From positions 1 to 9,617 of the forward strand of contig JAGVGX010000026.1 of NCBI GenBank assembly GCA_020056865.1: DNA of 9,617 nucleotides, in the 5' to 3' direction. The translations under genes and the position numbers were made by a program. The stretch's first letter is position 1, and every line of letters starts with the position of its first letter. Below the pieces are notes generated by a model. That model searched no databases. It worked only from the letters and a program-made list of their open reading frames with translations, and was not told where the DNA came from. This stretch comes from Desulfobacterales bacterium. Lineage in GTDB: Bacteria > Desulfobacterota > Desulfobacteria > Desulfobacterales > BuS5. Shown here piece by piece: positions 6,115 through 9,617 of this stretch.

Positions 6115-7734
6115 CTAACTCTTTAACTCTTTGGCTTCCTTTTCAGATGTCCAGTCCCTGTCTTTCGGTCCAAATCGTTTTCTCAACGCTTTATATATAT
6201 CTCTTGGAAGATATTTTTTTAGAATCTCATTTATAAAAAAATTTCTTGCACCCTTATAAACTCTGATAAGTTTCGCAAATAAAATAGCTTCGTATGCAAA
6301 TTTAAAATATTTATTCTTGTAACGCCGGTTCTGTAACTTTGATGCCAAGTAACTAAAAAATCCTGCATAATATGGATATCCCATAGAATAAATATAATTC
6401 TTATATTCGTTATATGATCCAAAGTGTCTAAAAAAAACACCAGCAGATGACAATTTTGCAATGTTATAAAACCTTCTCGCAATTTTTTTAGGGAACCACT
6501 TAATAAGTTTCAATTTTAAAGGTGCGCCCCATCGCCCCCACTTTTCCAGAGAATCCGGAAATTGGCAGTTATAATCTTTATTCAATAATTCAAAGATTGC
6601 CGTTCCCGGGAAGGGGCACAAATTAAAAATAGCAATCACTATATAAGAATTGTTATATGATATTTTATCAATGACACTAAATGTGGCGCCGCTGTCTTCT
6701 CTTGTTTCAGTGGGCCAGCAATTCACAAAGGTTACTCTCTGCGGTATCTTATTGTTTTTCATTATTTCAATGGTGCTTAATATCTGTTCCACCTTTATAT
6801 CTTTTTTGATAACTTCATCTAATAATCTCTGGGAACCTGATTCTGCCCCGAAACTGATATAATAACATCCGCTATTTTTCATTAAATCTATGAACTCCTG
6901 ACCGAACTTTTTATATGCCCTGTCAAAAGTATCAAATCTGCAAAAAGTTGACCATCTTATTTTCAATCCTTTTTGAATGATAGATTGGAATATTTCATAA
7001 GCCCTTTGAATATCAATGAAAAACTCATCTTCGGCGCCAAAGTCGAAGTTTCTGATTTTATATTTTTTATTTAGATATTCAACCTCTTTCACTACCCTCT
7101 CGGCGCTTTTTGCCCTGTATCTCCTTTTATTAAATGCCGGGCTGTAGCAGAAACTGCATCTATTAGGACAACCTCGTGATGTATGCACAGGTATAGTTGT
7201 TGGATCATAAAAAGCCTTACCTAAAAGTTCATATGGGAGATCCATATCAAGTGTATTCAGGTCAATTAAATCCTGTGGCTGGTTTATTATTACTTGCCCT
7301 TCTTTTTTATATGCAATTCCTCTAATGCCTGATAAATCTCCTTTATTTAACAAACACATCGCCAAATCCTGAGCCGTCTTTTCACCCTCGCCAATTACGA
7401 CAATATCAACAAGTTCATTTTGCAACGTTTGTTCAGGAAGCAAAGATGGATGCACCCCGCCTAAAACAATCGGAATGTTGGGGTTATACTTTTTTATTAG
7501 TTTTGCGACTTTCAAGCCGTCTGATATCATTTGGCCGGTCAACATGCTGATTCCGACAAATAGATAATTCTCATATTGTATTTTTTTTATGCTATCCCAC
7601 GCCAAATGCAAAATAGATACATCAATATTTATTTTTTGTAATGATTTTGCCACATATAATAGCCCAAGAGAATACGCGCCTACTGATGATTTATCTCCCG
7701 GATAAATCAATAAAACTTTTGGCCTATTTTGCAA
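6115..7734 (-). CDS. B12-binding-domain radical SAM protein with long C-terminal tail
   Basis: I place the start at the TTG at 7734-7732, giving 539 residues. AGGGGGAG lies five bases upstream, and the B12-binding-type domain then begins at once (NRPKVLLIYPGD). An ATG at 7782 would add 16 residues without homology and lengthen the overlap with the NUDIX gene from 11 to 59 bases. Domain one (about 1-130) has LGGVHPSLLP (91-100) and GEGEK (115-119). The cluster motif HTSRGCPNRCSFC gives C189, C193 and C196, then FGAEDEFF, FGAESGSQ and a NCWPTET stretch in the usual GxP position. After CPFPGTAIFE, the last 150 or so residues form a basic, aromatic-rich tail that might contact membranes, lipids or a partner; I do not recognise it as a domain. 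The gene is AT-rich (one sampled row 30% GC). The substrate is unknown. Confidence 0.9.
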   Translation of the reverse strand: MQNRPKVLLIYPGDKSSVGAYSLGLLYVAKSLQKINIDVSILHLAWDSIKKIQYENYLFVGISMLTGQMISDGLKVAKLIKKYNPNIPIVLGGVHPSLLPEQTLQNELVDIVVIGEGEKTAQDLAMCLLNKGDLSGIRGIAYKKEGQVIINQPQDLIDLNTLDMDLPYELLGKAFYDPTTIPVHTSRGCPNRCSFCYSPAFNKRRYRAKSAERVVKEVEYLNKKYKIRNFDFGAEDEFFIDIQRAYEIFQSIIQKGLKIRWSTFCRFDTFDRAYKKFGQEFIDLMKNSGCYYISFGAESGSQRLLDEVIKKDIKVEQILSTIEIMKNNKIPQRVTFVNCWPTETREDSGATFSVIDKISYNNSYIVIAIFNLCPFPGTAIFELLNKDYNCQFPDSLEKWGRWGAPLKLKLIKWFPKKIARRFYNIAKLSSAGVFFRHFGSYNEYKNYIYSMGYPYYAGFFSYLASKLQNRRYKNKYFKFAYEAILFAKLIRVYKGARNFFINEILKKYLPRDIYKALRKRFGPKDRDWTSEKEAKELKS

Positions 7735-8293
7735 AGTAACTCCCCCTTTGTAAATAAATTTTTGCAAGTGATAATGCAACAATAGTTCCCATTGAAATTA
7801 TTTTCTTACTTCTTATGCAGTCAACAATTTCTTTTTTATTCTTAAAAATAACTTTCATGTCTTCTAAGTCGTTTGATGTAGGTTTTGCTGTCTTTCTTGC
7901 TTTATCCGCAAAAAAAAAGTGAACTTTGCCACAAATCTGATTTACATGTGGAACAATGCTACCCAGCGGCAGCCAATCATGTGATATGTATCCCGTTTCC
8001 TCCAGCAACTCCCTTTTTGCTGTTTCAAGTGCCGTTTCCTTGCCTTCTACCTGTCCGCCCACAAGAACGATGCTCTCTCTTCTAAAACCATGCAAATAAT
8101 GTTTTAGCAAAATAATTTTTTTCTCTTGAGTACGCGCGACTATTACTACCGACTCAGGGAAATGTATCTGATAGTAATCATCAACAATTTTGCCATTCGG
8201 CAATTTTATTTTTTGAACTGTGATGGATAATCTATTTTTTACCTTAAAAACTTCTTTTTCTTCAAGCACTTTCCATCGCGTTTTTATTTCCAT
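7724..8293 (-). CDS. NUDIX hydrolase, ADP-ribose pyrophosphatase-like
   Basis: A 189-residue protein with a complete Nudix box, Gx5Ex7REUxEExGU, at residues 80-102 (GQVEGKE, then RELLEETGY); these glutamates bind the metal ions for hydrolysis of nucleoside diphosphate-X compounds. The lead-in LLKHYLHGFRRESIVLVGG resembles ADP-ribose and ADP-sugar pyrophosphatases of the NudF type, and the full length fits that group. The cytoplasmic product probably cleaves a nucleotide sugar or a related diphosphate. It begins inside the end of the SDR gene (10-base overlap), with an AGGA element about six bases before the ATG, and its last codons overlap the next radical SAM gene. Its position between sugar-nucleotide enzymes and radical SAM enzymes suggests a pathway step such as removing a nucleotide carrier, or housecleaning. 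The exact substrate cannot be read from the sequence. Confidence 0.9.
   Translation of the reverse strand: MEIKTRWKVLEEKEVFKVKNRLSITVQKIKLPNGKIVDDYYQIHFPESVVIVARTQEKKIILLKHYLHGFRRESIVLVGGQVEGKETALETAKRELLEETGYISHDWLPLGSIVPHVNQICGKVHFFFADKARKTAKPTSNDLEDMKVIFKNKKEIVDCIRSKKIISMGTIVALSLAKIYLQRGSYFAK
7735..7747 (-). promoter_or_regulatory. ribosome binding site deciding a TTG start
   Basis: The minus strand reads AAGGGGGAG followed by TTACT and then TTG. This strong purine-rich Shine-Dalgarno inside the end of the NUDIX gene selects the TTG at 7734 over the ATG at 7782, which has no comparable site. The resulting 11-base gene overlap equals that at 454-464. Confidence 0.7.
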
Positions 8294-9258
8294 AATAATC
8301 CTGAATCCTTTTTATACCATGATATTGTTTTTTTAATGCCGTCATCTAAACTAACATTGGGGAACCAACCAAGTATTTCTTTTGCCCTTGTCGAATCAAG
8401 GCAGAGTTTTGTCTTAATACTGGGCTTTGATAAGTCATACTCGATATTGAGACTTTTCCCCGAATGTTTAATAATTCTATCAACTAACTCTTTTACGGAA
8501 ATTGAACTGCCATAACCGGCATTGAAAAGTTGAAATTTGTCTCTTTGTTTTTCAACTGCTAATTTCACAAAGTCGCCAAGATCAGATATATACAACAAAT
8601 CCCGTTCTTCACTCCCTTCACCCCAGACGATAACTTTACTCCCTTCTTCTGCCGTCATTACTTTTGTAATTGTCGCGCCAAAAACATGAGATTTTTCAAG
8701 GTCGTATTTATCATATGGACCGTATATGTTTGAATGTCTTATAGCCGTAAATTTTGTAGGCCCTATTTTTGAATAAAACTCGCACATTTTTTCGTTGTAG
8801 ATTTTCATCCATGCTCCGCCGAAATAACTTGGATAAATCTCTTTATTAGCGTCAAAGTCAGTTTCTTTTACGGGAGTATCACTTGACTTATACATGGTGG
8901 TGCAACTAAAAAAAATGAGATGTGATACTTTATGGTCAAATGCTGCTCTGAAAATAAGGGCGTTCATCACTGTATTATCCGTTACATGATAATACGGTTT
9001 GGTTACGATGTCTTTTGCTCCTGAAGTTGTTGCAGCGGCTTGTATTACAATATCCTTGCCTTTAATAGCTTTTAAGACGTCGTCTTTGTTTGTAAGGTCG
9101 GCTTTGATCATCTTTATGCTGCTATTTTTCAAGGGTTTGGATTTGAAATAGGTGCCATAAATCTCAAAAGAATCATCTTCGGCAAAAGCCTCGGCTGTAT
9201 TCCTGCCGATAAAACCCGTACTGCCGCAAATCAATATTTTCTTTTTCATCTTTTCCAT
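8284..9258 (-). CDS. NAD-dependent epimerase/dehydratase-like extended SDR
   Basis: A protein of up to 324 residues. The N-terminal Rossmann fold shows ILICGSTGFIG (8-18, GxxGxxG) for NAD(P) binding. Later landmarks are AAATTSG (74-80), SCTTMY (118-123), RHSNIYGPYD (174-183), VWGEGSEERDLLYISD (211-226) and a C-terminal KTISWYK. The family includes GDP-fucose synthase, UDP-sugar epimerases and dehydratases. The catalytic lysine probably lies in WMK (K152), but the position four residues before it is glycine, so the usual YxxxK is not present; Y145 lies seven before. The start may be ATG at 9258 or, more likely, ATG at 9249, which forms a four-base ATGA overlap with the upstream stop and gives 321 residues. 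It is a paralogue of the truncated gene upstream. The likely role is in nucleotide-sugar conversion; the specific sugar is not known. Confidence 0.9.
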   Translation of the reverse strand: MEKMKKKILICGSTGFIGRNTAEAFAEDDSFEIYGTYFKSKPLKNSSIKMIKADLTNKDDVLKAIKGKDIVIQAAATTSGAKDIVTKPYYHVTDNTVMNALIFRAAFDHKVSHLIFFSCTTMYKSSDTPVKETDFDANKEIYPSYFGGAWMKIYNEKMCEFYSKIGPTKFTAIRHSNIYGPYDKYDLEKSHVFGATITKVMTAEEGSKVIVWGEGSEERDLLYISDLGDFVKLAVEKQRDKFQLFNAGYGSSISVKELVDRIIKHSGKSLNIEYDLSKPSIKTKLCLDSTRAKEILGWFPNVSLDDGIKKTISWYKKDSGLLWK

Positions 9259-9617
9259 GTCCCTTTATTTTCATTCCACCATTCTATGGTTTTTATTATG
9301 CCTTCCTCTATAGAATAAACTGGTTTCCATCCTGTAACTTTCTTTATCTTGGACACGTCCAACGCTCTGAACTTTATTGTTGAAGGTTTGCTTAGATCGT
9401 AATGAACTTTTGAAGGAGTGTGTCCGGAGTGTTTGATAGACCAGTTCACCACATCTCCAACGGTTGTTTTTAAGCCTGAACCGATATTGAAGGCCTCGAA
9501 TTTGATATCGGTACTATTGAGAAGTGTGATAACTGCAGCAGCAAAGTCTTCAGAATAAAGTACATCCCTTGTTACATCCGGGCTTCCCCATACTTCGAAA
9601 GGGTCCATTTTTTCACA
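9246..9617 (-). CDS. NAD-dependent epimerase/dehydratase-like SDR (5' end outside window)
   Basis: Only the C-terminal 123 residues are present; the frame stays open at the right edge, so the methionine at 9608 is internal. The segment VWGSPDVTRDVLYSEDFAAA is the substrate-domain signature of extended SDRs near GDP-fucose synthase and NDP-sugar epimerases. It continues with FNIGSG, IKHSG, YDLSKPSTIKFRALD and a terminal GIIKTIEWW. These align closely with the neighbour at 8284-9258 (IKHSG, YDLSKPSIK, GIKKTISWY), showing a tandem duplication. Its stop TGA overlaps the ATG at 9249 of the next gene. The Rossmann fold and catalytic centre lie outside the window, so activity cannot be judged. Confidence 0.87.
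   Translation of the reverse strand, partial: CEKMDPFEVWGSPDVTRDVLYSEDFAAAVITLLNSTDIKFEAFNIGSGLKTTVGDVVNWSIKHSGHTPSKVHYDLSKPSTIKFRALDVSKIKKVTGWKPVYSIEEGIIKTIEWWNENKGTWKR

Noticed and set aside
7735..7782. ATG at 7782 as the start of the long radical SAM gene
   Set aside because: The extra 16 residues show no homology, no good ribosome site precedes it and it would overlap the NUDIX gene by 59 bases. The TTG at 7734 has a strong site.

Overview
The window is a densely packed, one-directional gene cluster. Every supported gene lies on the minus strand, so transcription runs from the right edge to the left edge. Most genes overlap or lie within about 15 bases of each other. The only larger gap (4624-4776) is largely filled by the remnant of another gene. 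I see no terminator, RNA gene, CRISPR array or transposase. A long operon is likely, with both ends outside the window.

In transcription order the layout is: (1) two consecutive extended short-chain dehydrogenase/reductase (SDR) sugar-nucleotide epimerase/dehydratase-like genes, the first cut by the right edge; (2) a NUDIX hydrolase with an intact Nudix box; (3) a 539-residue radical SAM protein with an N-terminal B12-binding-type domain and a long C-terminal tail; (4) a 441-residue B12-binding-type radical SAM protein, followed by a degraded 3' end of a second gene of the same type; (5) a pair made of a B12-binding-type radical SAM protein and a HemN-like radical SAM protein; (6) a second copy of that pair, whose HemN-like member is cut by the left edge. 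Six radical SAM enzymes therefore stand in a row.

The most unusual point is the duplication. The two-gene module (B12-type radical SAM then HemN-like radical SAM) occurs twice in tandem. The catalytic halves of the two B12-type copies are about 70% identical by hand alignment, while their N-terminal cobalamin-domain halves look almost unrelated. The SDR genes are also tandem paralogues, and the remnant at 4633-4740 shows that the 441-residue enzyme once had a neighbour copy. The cluster seems to have grown by repeated duplication, divergence and loss.

Function is inferred. SDR sugar-nucleotide enzymes plus a NUDIX hydrolase suggest surface glycan or glycolipid synthesis. HemN-like and B12-type radical SAM enzymes are known to do methyl transfer, cyclisation or other carbon chemistry at unactivated positions. 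A pathway making and modifying a cell-surface glycan, lipid or other secondary product fits. No substrate can be named, and the HemN-like genes should not be read as ordinary haem biosynthesis genes.

The organism is probably an anaerobic or microaerophilic bacterium, given the number of oxygen-sensitive iron-sulfur enzymes. Base composition is moderate overall but patchy: the 441-residue enzyme gene is clearly GC-richer and the 539-residue enzyme gene AT-richer. Arrays of B12-binding radical SAM genes beside sugar-nucleotide genes are common in uncultured groups such as Omnitrophota and Planctomycetota, but nothing here fixes the lineage.
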